A DNA stretch of 64,000 nucleotides, taken from positions 1 through 64,000 of the forward strand of contig CAYJBY010000009.1 of NCBI GenBank assembly GCA_964368645.1, in the 5' to 3' direction. Shown in pieces: positions 7,038 to 15,853 of the stretch. The notes under the pieces were generated by a model. It worked only from the letters and a program-made list of their open reading frames with translations. It was not told where the DNA came from and did not search any database. Source of the DNA: JAEDHM01 sp964368645 (GTDB lineage Bacteria; Bacillota; Clostridia; Christensenellales; CAG-1252). Each line of letters opens with the position of its first letter. Within the stretch, counting starts at the first letter, position 1. The position numbers were made by a program, and so were the translations under genes.

Positions 7038-9101
7038 CTACACACCGCGTAGTTTTTTAATAATAGTATCCGGCACCTGTTCGTAGGTAGCCAACTGCAT
7101 TGTGAAGTTACCTCTACCCGAAGTAACCGTTCTCAAATCAGTGGCGTAACCGAACATCTCGGTCAGCGGAACGTCCGCCTCAATAACCTGTAAGCCGTGG
7201 TCTGTTTCGATACCTTTGACGCGTCCGCGTCTTTGGTTAAGGTTGTTCATAACGTCGCCGACGTACTCCGCCGGCACGTTAATCTCCACCTTCATTACAG
7301 GCTCCATTAAAAGCGTACCGACCTGCGCCCACGCCTTGCGTAAGCTGTCGGCACCGGCTATCTTGTAAGCAAGCTCCGTACTTTCCAGTTCGTTATACTC
7401 GCCGCCCGTAACCGTCGCCTTAAAGTCCAGAACCTCGTAGCCGTAAATACCAGCTCCCGTAGCACCGATTATACCGTCCTTAACAGACGGGAAAAACTCG
7501 GTGGGAATGGAAACGCCGCTATGGTTCTCCACTGTAACGCCGCTACCTGTGGGCAGAGGTTCAAAATGAACCTTAACCGAGGCGTATTGGCGTTTGCCTG
7601 CCACCATAATCTCGCAAACTCCGACAGAATCCACGGAGTCGCTCAACTTTTCGCGGTAGGAAACCTGAGGTTTACCGATATTAGCTTCGACCTTAAACTC
7701 CCTTCTTAGTCTATCGACTATGATTTCAAGGTGCAGTTCTCCCATACCTGCGATTATGGTTTGTCCCGTTTCCTTATCCACGTAAGTGCGGAAGGTGGGA
7801 TCCTCCTCGGAAAGCTTTTGGAATGCAAACTGCATTTTATCTTGAGAAGCCTTGGTCTTAGGCTCGATTGCCTGCTTAACGACCGGCTCGGGGAATGCCA
7901 TCTCGCCGTAAACAATCTGGTGCTTTTCGTCGCATAAGGTGTCGCCCGTTAAAGCGTCCTTCAAGCCGACTATCGCCGCTATGTCGCCCGTTCTAAGCTC
8001 GTTAAGCTCACTGCGGTCGTTAGCGTGCATACGCAAAATCTTGCTGACGCGTTCTCTTGCCTTGCGATTGACGTCGTATATCATATCGCCCAGCTTGATT
8101 ACGCCGCTGTAAACTCTGACGAATACCAGTTTGCCCACGTAGGCGTCTGTCATTACCTTAAAAGCCAACGCCGAAAACGGCGCGTCGTCCGAAGGCAGTC
8201 TTGTAATTGTCTGTTCCGAGTCGCGCGGACTGCTTCCCACCGTCTCACCGATGTCGATAGGAGAGGGAAGATAATCGTTAATCGCGTCCAAAAGCTGCTG
8301 GATACATTTGTTGTGAAATGCGCTGCCGCAAATCACGGGGATAACCGTTGCCTGATGAGTCGCCGCTCTAAGTGCCGCCTTAATCTCCGCCGTGCTTATC
8401 TCCGCGCCGCCGAAATACTTGTCGAGAATATTCTCGTCGTTCTCCGCCAACGCTTCCAAAAGCTCTGCACGTAACAGCTCCGCGTCCTCTCTTAATTCGG
8501 AGGGAATCTCGGTAACCGTGAACGTACTGCCGTCACCCGATTCCGGGTAAATCACGGCTTGCATTTCGATAATATCGACTACGCCCTTAAAGCTCTTGTC
8601 GTTACCGATAGGAAGCTGAACCGCTATAGCTTTTGCGCCCAATCTTTCGCGTATCATCTTAACGACGCGCTGAAAATCGGCTCCCTCAATGTCCATCTTG
8701 TTGACGAACGCTATGCGCGGAACACTGTACTTATCGGCTTGACGCCATACGGTCTCGGACTGTGGCTCTACGCCTTCCTTTGCGCTGAATACCGCAACGG
8801 CTCCGTCCAAAACGCGCAGACTGCGCTCAACCTCTACGGTGAAATCCACGTGCCCGGGCGTATCTATTATATTAATGGTACAGCCCTTCCAGTGGGCGGT
8901 GGTCGCGGCAGAGGTTATGGTGATACCCCTTTCCTGCTCCTGAACCATCCAATCCATCTGAGCCATACCATCGTGTACCTCACCTATGCGGTGGGTTTTA
9001 CCTGTATAATAAAGGATACGCTCGGTAACTGTGGTTTTGCCTGCGTCTATGTGGGCCATTATGCCTATATTTCGTACGGTATCTAGTGGTATATCCCTCA
9101 T
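7038..9101 (-). CDS. fusA: elongation factor G
   Basis: EF-G catalyses translocation of tRNA and mRNA and, with RRF, ribosome recycling. The 687-residue protein matches normal EF-G length. It has AHIDAGKTT (G1), an RGITITSA switch I, DTPGHVDFT (G3), NKMD (G4), then domains II-V, including the GRGNFTMQ segment near the C-terminus. It lies between rpsG (30 bp upstream) and tuf. Sequence and context indicate the housekeeping EF-G, not a tetracycline-protection paralogue. Confidence 0.98.
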   Translation of the reverse strand: MRDIPLDTVRNIGIMAHIDAGKTTVTERILYYTGKTHRIGEVHDGMAQMDWMVQEQERGITITSAATTAHWKGCTINIIDTPGHVDFTVEVERSLRVLDGAVAVFSAKEGVEPQSETVWRQADKYSVPRIAFVNKMDIEGADFQRVVKMIRERLGAKAIAVQLPIGNDKSFKGVVDIIEMQAVIYPESGDGSTFTVTEIPSELREDAELLRAELLEALAENDENILDKYFGGAEISTAEIKAALRAATHQATVIPVICGSAFHNKCIQQLLDAINDYLPSPIDIGETVGSSPRDSEQTITRLPSDDAPFSALAFKVMTDAYVGKLVFVRVYSGVIKLGDMIYDVNRKARERVSKILRMHANDRSELNELRTGDIAAIVGLKDALTGDTLCDEKHQIVYGEMAFPEPVVKQAIEPKTKASQDKMQFAFQKLSEEDPTFRTYVDKETGQTIIAGMGELHLEIIVDRLRREFKVEANIGKPQVSYREKLSDSVDSVGVCEIMVAGKRQYASVKVHFEPLPTGSGVTVENHSGVSIPTEFFPSVKDGIIGATGAGIYGYEVLDFKATVTGGEYNELESTELAYKIAGADSLRKAWAQVGTLLMEPVMKVEINVPAEYVGDVMNNLNQRRGRVKGIETDHGLQVIEADVPLTEMFGYATDLRTVTSGRGNFTMQLATYEQVPDTIIKKLRGV

Positions 9102-9131
9102 AAAGCAGGTTTTAACGTCCTTGTTACAGGA

Positions 9132-9602
9132 CTACCAACGGAAATGCGCGAAAGCCTTGTTCGCCTCGGCTGCTCTGTGCATTTCTTCCTTTCTCTTGAA
9201 TGCGCCGCCGGCATTGTTGTATGCGTCAACAAGCTCGCCTGCGAGTCTTTCGTCAGAATTACGCTCGCTGCGCTTTCTCATAAACGTCACCAACCAACGG
9301 ATACCTAAGGTCTGACGTCTCTCGGGACGAATTTCCATAGGAACCTGATACGTGGCACCGCCAACTCTTCTAGCCTTAACCTCTACCTGAGGCATTACGT
9401 TTTCTAACGCCTTGAGGAATACCTCGTGAGGATTAGAGCCGGTCTTTTCTTCTACTATCTTAAATGCGCCGTAAACTATCTGCTCCGCCGTGCCTTTCTT
9501 GCCGCTAAGCATAATCTGATTGACCAGCTTGGTGACGATTTTGCAGTTATACACGGGATCCGGAAGCACATCACGTTTAGGAACACCACTTCTTCTTGGC
9601 AT
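9132..9602 (-). CDS. rpsG: 30S ribosomal protein S7
   Basis: S7 nucleates assembly of the 30S head and lines the E site. The 156-residue product is full length, with MPRRSGVPKRDVLPDP at the start, the LVNQIMLSGKKGTAE segment and the GGATYQVP motif at about residue 81. It has a strong ribosome site (AAGGAGG) and lies 45 bp after rpsL. In other bacteria S7 can repress its operon post-transcriptionally. I see no obvious mimic here. Confidence 0.98.
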   Translation of the reverse strand: MPRRSGVPKRDVLPDPVYNCKIVTKLVNQIMLSGKKGTAEQIVYGAFKIVEEKTGSNPHEVFLKALENVMPQVEVKARRVGGATYQVPMEIRPERRQTLGIRWLVTFMRKRSERNSDERLAGELVDAYNNAGGAFKRKEEMHRAAEANKAFAHFRW

Positions 9603-9647
9603 TTTATGTCCTCCTTAAATTTTGTTCAGCATCATCCGATTTGATGA

Positions 9648-10019
9648 TTATTTAGGTCTCTTTGCGCCATACTTAGAGCGGGCTTGCTTACGCTTAGCCA
9701 CACCGGCAGTATCTAACGTTCCGCGAATAATGTGATACCTGACACCAGGTAAATCCTTAACTCTGCCGCCGCGAATGAGCACTACGCTGTGCTCCTGCAG
9801 ATTGTGACCGATACCGGGTATATACACGGTACCTTCCATGCCGTTGCTTAAGCGTACACGGGCAATCTTTCTCATAGCAGAATTAGGCTTTTTAGGTGTT
9901 GTGGTTGTGACCGACAGGCATACACCACGCTTCTGAGGGCATTTGTGCAGTATCGGTGACAAGGTCTTCTTGGTCTGTTTCTCTCTACCGTGCCTAATAA
10001 GTTGATTGATTGTTGGCAT
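9648..10019 (-). CDS. rpsL: 30S ribosomal protein S12
   Basis: S12 sits at the decoding centre and controls accuracy. The 123-residue protein has the TTTPKKPNSA loop and GGRVKDLPGVRYH, so the lysines corresponding to K43 and K88 (E. coli numbering) that mutate in streptomycin resistance are both wild type. It lies downstream of the L7Ae-like gene and upstream of rpsG, the normal Firmicutes order. Confidence 0.98.
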   Translation of the reverse strand: MPTINQLIRHGREKQTKKTLSPILHKCPQKRGVCLSVTTTTPKKPNSAMRKIARVRLSNGMEGTVYIPGIGHNLQEHSVVLIRGGRVKDLPGVRYHIIRGTLDTAGVAKRKQARSKYGAKRPK

Positions 10020-10113
10020 TACTTTACCTCCTTTGAGAATAATCGGATGAGCTACCCACCAACCCGAAGGATAAGCTCAATTCGCGCTTTTCGCGCACCT
10101 TAGTTGATATCTG

Positions 10114-10374
10114 TTACTCACGCACCAGTCCCACTACCGCCGCAGACACGTCTATGCCGCACAGCTTACCTAACCGCTCCATACTGTCGATGGACTCGAT
10201 TAGCACTTTTCGACCTTCCGACGCCGTTTTGATTGTGGTTTTGATACGATTGTCGCAGTCCGAGGAAACTATGACACACCATATTGAATCCTCAGTCAAA
10301 CCCCTCACAACTTGTTTCAGCCCGACAAGCCGCTTGGGATATTGTTGCAATAAATCTTCTGCTTTCGCTTTCAT
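10114..10374 (-). CDS. L7Ae/L30e-family K-turn RNA-binding protein (YbxF-like)
   Basis: The 86-residue protein resembles the L7Ae-like YbxF/RplGB proteins that Firmicutes encode just upstream of rpsL. The central GLKQVVRGLTEDSI and the IKTTIKTASEGRKVLIESIDSMERLGKLCGI stretch (not shown in full as a motif) match the family fold: an alternating alpha-beta core with a hydrophobic C-terminal AAVVGLV strand. Such proteins bind K-turn RNAs in vitro, and their cellular role is poorly defined. Unlike the usual order, rpoC is not directly upstream. The gene opens the str operon behind its own promoter. Confidence 0.85.
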   Translation of the reverse strand: MKAKAEDLLQQYPKRLVGLKQVVRGLTEDSIWCVIVSSDCDNRIKTTIKTASEGRKVLIESIDSMERLGKLCGIDVSAAVVGLVRE

Positions 10375-10443
10375 TTCGCTCCCGTAAAGGCAATCCTTTA
10401 CTCACAACAAAATACACCCGTGCGAAATTACACGAGTATCATT

Positions 10444-10472
10444 ATTCTAGCAATATTAAGGGTGCGTGTCAA
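10444..10472 (-). promoter_or_regulatory. promoter of the str operon
   Basis: On the minus strand, TTGACA (10472-10467), a 17-bp spacer and TAGAAT (10449-10444) form a strong promoter about 60 bp before the L7Ae-like gene. Just upstream, ATTTTCGGA and TCCGAAAAT (about 10507-10546) form a long-loop inverted repeat followed on the minus strand by a short U run. It may terminate the prfB-tsaD transcript. Confidence 0.85.
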
Positions 10473-10653
10473 ACGATATTGTGCTAAATTAAGGAAAAAT
10501 TTTCGGATATTCGTATGTTTTCAACGCCCTAAGTCCGAAAATCGTCCCGAATTGCGTAAAACCCGATAAAATACGCGGAACCACGGAAAAATATGCCGTT
10601 TTGCCGTAATCCCGTCCGCCCGTCAAATGCAGGAATAATTATTACTTTCCGCT

Positions 10654-11682
10654 TTAAGGCTTCAGCTTAACCGTCGCCTTGGCGTCTAAGGTCAGAGGTG
10701 AAAATGGAGTGCCGGCTCTGATTTGAAGAGTTGCCTCCATCGCTATCATAGCCGCGTTATCGGTGCAATACAGCTTGGACGGGAAAAACGCTTTTATCCC
10801 GTACGCTCCGCACCTTTCGGTCAAAAGCTCTCTCAATCTGCCGTTAGCTCCCACGCCGCCTGCAACAGCGATTTGGTTAAGCCCCAGCTCTCTGCAAAGC
10901 CGCACCGCCTTGTCCGCCAAAACGGAAAGCGCAGCCTCTTGAAAAGAGCAGGCAACGTCCGCCTTGGAATAATCCGCGTTGCGCTGCTGCGCGTTGTGAA
11001 CGTAGTTGATAACCGCTGTCTTCAAGCCGCTGTAGGAAAAATCGTAAGGACTGTCCAGTTTGACTTTCGGCATCGGAACGCAATTACTGCCCGTAGCCGC
11101 CAGCTTTTCGATTTCCGGTCCGCCGGGATAGGGTAAATCCAACACCCTCGCCACCTTGTCGAACGCCTCGCCTGCCGCGTCGTCACGGGTGCTTCCGATA
11201 ATGTCCAAGGTTACGCTGTCAGTGACCTTGGCAAGGGCGGTATGTCCGCCGCTGACGATTAAGCCCACGTACGGATAGGTTAAATCCTTATGTTCCAAGT
11301 GGTTGGCGGCAATATGACCTCTTATGTGACTTACGCCGATAAAGGGTTTATTTAAGGCGTATGCCAAGCCCTTAGCGTAGGAAAGTCCCACCAGCAACGC
11401 TCCCAAAAGTCCTGCGCCGTAGGTAACGGCGACCGCGTCCACGTCGGACAGCTTCAAGCCGCTTGCCTCTACCGCGTCCTTAACCACCGTTCCAACCGCC
11501 ATAACGTGGTTGCGGCTGGCAATCTCAGGCACAACGCCGCCGAATCTGCGGTGTATGGGGATTTGACTGGCGATAATACTCGACAGCAAAACTCCGTCGC
11601 GCACGATGGCGCAGGCGGTTTCATCACAGCTGGATTCGATAGCCAGCACGGTAAGGTTTTGCTTGTTTTGTAGGGAGTTCAT
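10654..11682 (-). CDS. tsaD: tRNA N6-adenosine threonylcarbamoyltransferase TsaD
   Basis: TsaD transfers the threonylcarbamoyl group to A37 of ANN-decoding tRNAs (t6A) together with TsaB and TsaE. The 342-residue protein has the Kae1/Qri7 signatures: ESSCDET near residue 16, the metal-binding HIRGHIAAN (an HxxxH motif, about residues 117-123), ISGGHT-type GLIVSGGHTAL, and a late DNAAMIA. Its ATG overlaps the prfB stop codon by one base (TAATG), so the two are probably translationally coupled. Confidence 0.97.
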   Translation of the reverse strand: MNSLQNKQNLTVLAIESSCDETACAIVRDGVLLSSIIASQIPIHRRFGGVVPEIASRNHVMAVGTVVKDAVEASGLKLSDVDAVAVTYGAGLLGALLVGLSYAKGLAYALNKPFIGVSHIRGHIAANHLEHKDLTYPYVGLIVSGGHTALAKVTDSVTLDIIGSTRDDAAGEAFDKVARVLDLPYPGGPEIEKLAATGSNCVPMPKVKLDSPYDFSYSGLKTAVINYVHNAQQRNADYSKADVACSFQEAALSVLADKAVRLCRELGLNQIAVAGGVGANGRLRELLTERCGAYGIKAFFPSKLYCTDNAAMIAMEATLQIRAGTPFSPLTLDAKATVKLKP

Positions 11683-12779
11683 TAGGATTTTTTGAGATAA
11701 TCGGTGATAAAGTCCTCGATATCGCCGTCCATAACCGCCTGCACGTTGCCTGTTTCAAAGCCTGTGCGGTGGTCCTTAACCATTGTATATGGGCAGAAAA
11801 CGTAACTGCGTATCTGACTGCCCCATTCTATCTTTTTCAGCTCGCCCTGCAACTCCTTGTTCTGCTCGGCAAGCTCTCTTTCCTTCTTTTCCGCCAGCTT
11901 AGAACGAAGCATCGTCATCGCCACCTCGCGGTTTTGAACCTGTGAACGCTCGTTCTGACAGGCGACTATTATTCCCGTGGGAATATGGGTTATGCGGATA
12001 GCCGACTCCGTCTTATTGACGTGCTGACCGCCTGCGCCGCTGCTTCTGTACGTATCGACCTTCAAGTCCTCAGGTCTAATTTGTATATCGCCGTCGTCCT
12101 CGATAACGGGCATAACTTCCAAGGATGCAAAGGAAGTGTGTCTGCGGCTGTTGGCGTCAAAGGGGGATATGCGCACCAGACGATGCACGCCTTTTTCAGC
12201 TTTCATATAACCGTACACGTTCTCGCCCGACATAGAAAAGGTTACGCTTTTGATGCCTGCCTCGTCACCGGGCAAAAGGTCTATTTCCTTAACCGAAAAG
12301 CCGCTTTTCTCCGCGTAACGGGTGTACATACGGTAAAGCATACTCGTCCAGTCCTGCGCCTCGGTGCCGCCTGCTCCTGCGTGCAAGGTCAAAATCGCGT
12401 CGTTGCCGTCGTACTTGCCCTTAAGCAGGGTTTCAAGCCGCATTTCCTCAATGCGCTTTTCCAAAGCCGTCAGCTCGTCCTTAACGGACTGAACCTCTCC
12501 TTCCTCTTCCATCTCGTTGACCATATCCGCAAGCTCGGTAAGGTTGGTAAGGTCGGCGCTTAGCTTGCCGTATTTCGCTATTTTGGCAGAAACCATCTTG
12601 GCTTCCTTGGCGATAACCTGCGCCTTCTTCATATCCAGCCAAAAATCGTCCGCGTGCTGCTGTTCCGTCAGCTCGCCGAGCCTCTGCTCCAGTTCAGGAA
12701 GTTTCAGCCCCTCGCCGATCTCCTCAACTACCTTGGCAAGCTCCGCTAAGCGTGTCCGCGTTCCGTCCAGTTCTATCAT
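11682..12779 (-). CDS. prfB: peptide chain release factor 2
   Basis: RF2 terminates translation at UGA and UAA. The 365-residue protein has the SPF recognition tripeptide (RISPFDANSRRH, about residue 205) and the catalytic GGQ (SSGAGGQHVNKTES, about residue 250). The reading frame is continuous from the ATG at 12779, behind a GGAG ribosome site. The in-frame UGA and +1 programmed frameshift that many bacteria have near codon 26 are absent, so RF2 is not autoregulated that way here. It lies between secA and tsaD. Confidence 0.97.
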   Translation of the reverse strand: MIELDGTRTRLAELAKVVEEIGEGLKLPELEQRLGELTEQQHADDFWLDMKKAQVIAKEAKMVSAKIAKYGKLSADLTNLTELADMVNEMEEEGEVQSVKDELTALEKRIEEMRLETLLKGKYDGNDAILTLHAGAGGTEAQDWTSMLYRMYTRYAEKSGFSVKEIDLLPGDEAGIKSVTFSMSGENVYGYMKAEKGVHRLVRISPFDANSRRHTSFASLEVMPVIEDDGDIQIRPEDLKVDTYRSSGAGGQHVNKTESAIRITHIPTGIIVACQNERSQVQNREVAMTMLRSKLAEKKERELAEQNKELQGELKKIEWGSQIRSYVFCPYTMVKDHRTGFETGNVQAVMDGDIEDFITDYLKKS

Positions 12780-12824
12780 AGTATCTCCTCAAAAAGCGGC
12801 TTTTCCGCCGCAACAGTTTTTATA

Positions 12825-15557
12825 TTATCTACCGCAACAGTTCTTGTATTTTTTGCCGCTACCGCAGGGGCAGGGATCATTGCGCCCCGGCTTGTCCGTT
12901 TTGCGGACGGCGGTTCCTCCCGTTACGAGCAAGTCATCGGGATATACGCTCACAGGCTTCGGCTTGGCGATTAATCCTTGAATAGCGGCTATCAAATCCT
13001 CAACCTTAAACTTCATCAAACGCTGTACCACGTCGTGCTGAATACTGTCTATCATAGCGTCGAACATCTCGTTACCCTCGTTACGGTAGCCCATAACGGG
13101 ATCCTGATTGCCCAATGCTCTTAAGCCGATACCCTTACGCAATATATCCATCGCGTCGATATGGTCGATCCAGTGCCTATCCACTACGCGCAGCATCTCT
13201 CCGCGCTCCACGCTGGAAAAGTCTATGCGGTTCTCTGCCGCAAAGGCGATTTTTTTCTCGTACTCCTCTAAAGTGCGGTCTATAACCGCCTTGATGATTT
13301 TGTCGATTTCAAACTGCTCGGCAAGCTCTACCGTAACCACGTTGGAGCCCTCGGGCAAAAGCACCGTTTCCAGTTCGCGGTTGATTGAAGGGTAATTCCA
13401 CTGGTAAATGTCTATACCGAAATCCACCGTCTTCTGAACCAACTCCGCCGCCACGTCGGGAACGTATTTTAGTATCTGGTCGTGAATATCCAAGCCTGTC
13501 AAAACCTTCTGACGCTCGCCGTAGATAACCTCGCGGTGCTTGTTCATAACGTCATCGTAGGACAGGACGTGCTTTCTTACGCTGTAGTTGCGATCCTCTA
13601 CCTTGAGCTGTGCTCTCTCAATCTGGTGGGTAATCGCCTTGACCGTTATAGGTACGTCGTCGGGAAGTTGGAATCTGGACGCCACGGACTGTAACAGCTC
13701 GCCGCCGAATACTCTTGCCAAATCGTCTTCCATAGACAGATAGAATACAGAGGAACCGGGATCACCCTGTCTGCCGGAACGTCCGCGGAGCTGGTTGTCG
13801 ATACGTCTGCTTTCGTGACGCTCGGTGCCGATAACTCTCAAACCGCCTGCCGCTATTACCTCTGCCTTCTCGGCGTCGGTTCCCTGCTTATACTCGTTGT
13901 AATACTTTTCGTAATCCGCTCTCGCCTTCTTGCCCTCGGGGCTTATCTCCTGAGAATAGGAGGTCGCCTCGCCGATAAGCTCGTGGGAATATCCCTTGCG
14001 CTCCAAAGCGTCCTTAGCTAAGAACTCGGGATTGCCGCCCAGCATAATATCCGTACCACGGCCTGCCATATTGGTGGCTATTGTAACCGCGCCCTTCTTG
14101 CCTGCTTGAGCTATAATCGCCGCTTCCTGCTCGTGGTTCTTGGCGTTGAGTACGCTGTGCCTTACGCCGCGTTTTTTCAGCAGCTTGGAAAGCTCCTCAG
14201 ACTTTTCGACCGAAACCGTACCGACCAGAACGGGCTGTCCTTTTTTGTTGCACTCCTCGATATCGTCTAATACCGCCTCGTACTTACCCTTGACGTTCTT
14301 GTAAAGCTTGTCGTTCTCGTCTATGCGGCAGCAGGGCAGATTGGTGGGAATCTGTATAACGTCTAAGCCGTAAATACCCTGAAACTCCCCTTCCTCCGTC
14401 TTGGCTGTTCCCGTCATACCGCTTAACTTCTTATAAAGACGGAAATAATTCTGGAAGGTAATGGTGGCGTAGGTCTTGCTTTCGTTGCGGATTACCACGT
14501 TTTCCTTAGCTTCTATCGCCTGATGCAGTCCCTCGTTAAAGCGTCTGCCTATCATCAGTCTTCCCGTAAACTCGTCAACGATGATTATCTCCTTGTCGTT
14601 GACTATGTAATCTCTGTCCTTTTTCATCAGGAAGTGAGCCTTGAGGGCTTGGTTGATGTAATGGAACAGGTCGGTATTCTCGATATCGGAAAGGTTGTCC
14701 ACCTTGAAGAACGCCTCAGCCTTGGCTATGCCGCGCTCGGCAAGACGTATCGCCTTGTCTTCCTCGTCCAGTATGTAATCCCCTTCCTTTTCGCTCTCGT
14801 CCTCGGAATCGGGATCGCCGGCTTGAAGCATTTTCACAAAGCTGTTGGCACGGGCGTACATCTCGTTGCTCTCGCCGCCTCTGCCTGAAATTATCAAAGG
14901 AGTACGCGCCTCGTCTATCAGGATACTATCAACCTCGTCCACTATGGCGAAAGCCAAGATGCGTTGAGTCATATCCTCTTTGCGCTGTGCCATATTGTCG
15001 CGCAGATAATCGAAGCCCAACTCGTTGTTGGTGGCGTAAACTATATCGCAGGCATAAGCCGCTCTCTTTTCGTCGGGCGACATACCGGGAGCGATAACTC
15101 CTACGGTCAAGCCCAAGAAACGGTGTATCTTGCCCATCCACTCCGCGTCACGGCGAGCCAAGTAATCGTTGACGGTTACAAGGTGAACGCCCTCGCCTGT
15201 TAAAGCGTTAAGATACGCAGGTAAGGTGGAAACGAGAGTCTTGCCCTCGCCTGTGCACATCTCTGCGATTCTGCCCTGATACAGCGCGATGCCGCCTAAA
15301 ATCTGAACGTGATAATGTCTTAGCCCCAAAACTCTGGTAGCCGCCTCACGCACCACCGCAAAAGCCTCCGGAAGCAGAGCGTCCAAGGTCTCGCCGTTCT
15401 TGTACCGCGTTCTGAAATCGTCTGTGCAAGCCTTAAGCTGTGCGTCGTCGTACGCCGCGTATTTGGAAGCTAACGCCTCTACCTGAGCCGCAATCAGCTC
15501 CAGTTTCTTGACCTGTCTGTCGTTGGCGTTGCCGAATAAACTAGAAAATAAACCCAT
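12825..15557 (-). CDS. secA: protein translocase ATPase SecA
   Basis: SecA drives post-translational export through SecYEG. I prefer the ATG at 15557 (MGLFSSLFG), 7 bp after GAGG, over the GTG two codons earlier. This gives 910 residues. Motifs include the Walker A GEGKTL, the DEAD-like VDEVDSILIDEARTPLI, GTDIMLGG and the helicase GRSGRQGDPG motif. The protein ends in a zinc-binding SEC-C motif, GRNDPCPCGSGKKYKNCC. It is preceded by its own promoter and followed by prfB, a common neighbour in Firmicutes. Confidence 0.98.
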   Translation of the reverse strand: MGLFSSLFGNANDRQVKKLELIAAQVEALASKYAAYDDAQLKACTDDFRTRYKNGETLDALLPEAFAVVREAATRVLGLRHYHVQILGGIALYQGRIAEMCTGEGKTLVSTLPAYLNALTGEGVHLVTVNDYLARRDAEWMGKIHRFLGLTVGVIAPGMSPDEKRAAYACDIVYATNNELGFDYLRDNMAQRKEDMTQRILAFAIVDEVDSILIDEARTPLIISGRGGESNEMYARANSFVKMLQAGDPDSEDESEKEGDYILDEEDKAIRLAERGIAKAEAFFKVDNLSDIENTDLFHYINQALKAHFLMKKDRDYIVNDKEIIIVDEFTGRLMIGRRFNEGLHQAIEAKENVVIRNESKTYATITFQNYFRLYKKLSGMTGTAKTEEGEFQGIYGLDVIQIPTNLPCCRIDENDKLYKNVKGKYEAVLDDIEECNKKGQPVLVGTVSVEKSEELSKLLKKRGVRHSVLNAKNHEQEAAIIAQAGKKGAVTIATNMAGRGTDIMLGGNPEFLAKDALERKGYSHELIGEATSYSQEISPEGKKARADYEKYYNEYKQGTDAEKAEVIAAGGLRVIGTERHESRRIDNQLRGRSGRQGDPGSSVFYLSMEDDLARVFGGELLQSVASRFQLPDDVPITVKAITHQIERAQLKVEDRNYSVRKHVLSYDDVMNKHREVIYGERQKVLTGLDIHDQILKYVPDVAAELVQKTVDFGIDIYQWNYPSINRELETVLLPEGSNVVTVELAEQFEIDKIIKAVIDRTLEEYEKKIAFAAENRIDFSSVERGEMLRVVDRHWIDHIDAMDILRKGIGLRALGNQDPVMGYRNEGNEMFDAMIDSIQHDVVQRLMKFKVEDLIAAIQGLIAKPKPVSVYPDDLLVTGGTAVRKTDKPGRNDPCPCGSGKKYKNCCGR

Positions 15558-15579
15558 TTTCACACCTCGCTAATTTTAT

Positions 15580-15608
15580 ATTATACATAACTTACCAAAA
15601 AATGTAAA
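15580..15608 (-). promoter_or_regulatory. promoter of secA (prfB-tsaD)
   Basis: On the minus strand, TTTACA (15608-15603), a 17-bp spacer and TATAAT (15585-15580) lie about 25 bp before the secA start. Confidence 0.85.
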
Positions 15609-15853
15609 GAAAATACCTTGTATAGCCTAACGCATTTTTGCCCGATTCTGCCATTTTTTCCCGATATGAGCGTATTCGGGGCATAGTAACCTGCAAATCG
15701 TGTTATTATTCTAACGGAAAAAAATGAAACGGACGTTAAAAAATATACCGCAATTACAAATCATCATTCAAAAAAATATCGGATTTTACAGAATAAACAT
15801 AATATAGGGCATCTCGCGGCAAAAATACCCGACCGTTACCCTGCTCTCCGAGT

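Noticed and set aside
12700..12779. Programmed +1 frameshift in prfB
   Set aside because: The frame is continuous from the ATG with no early in-frame UGA.
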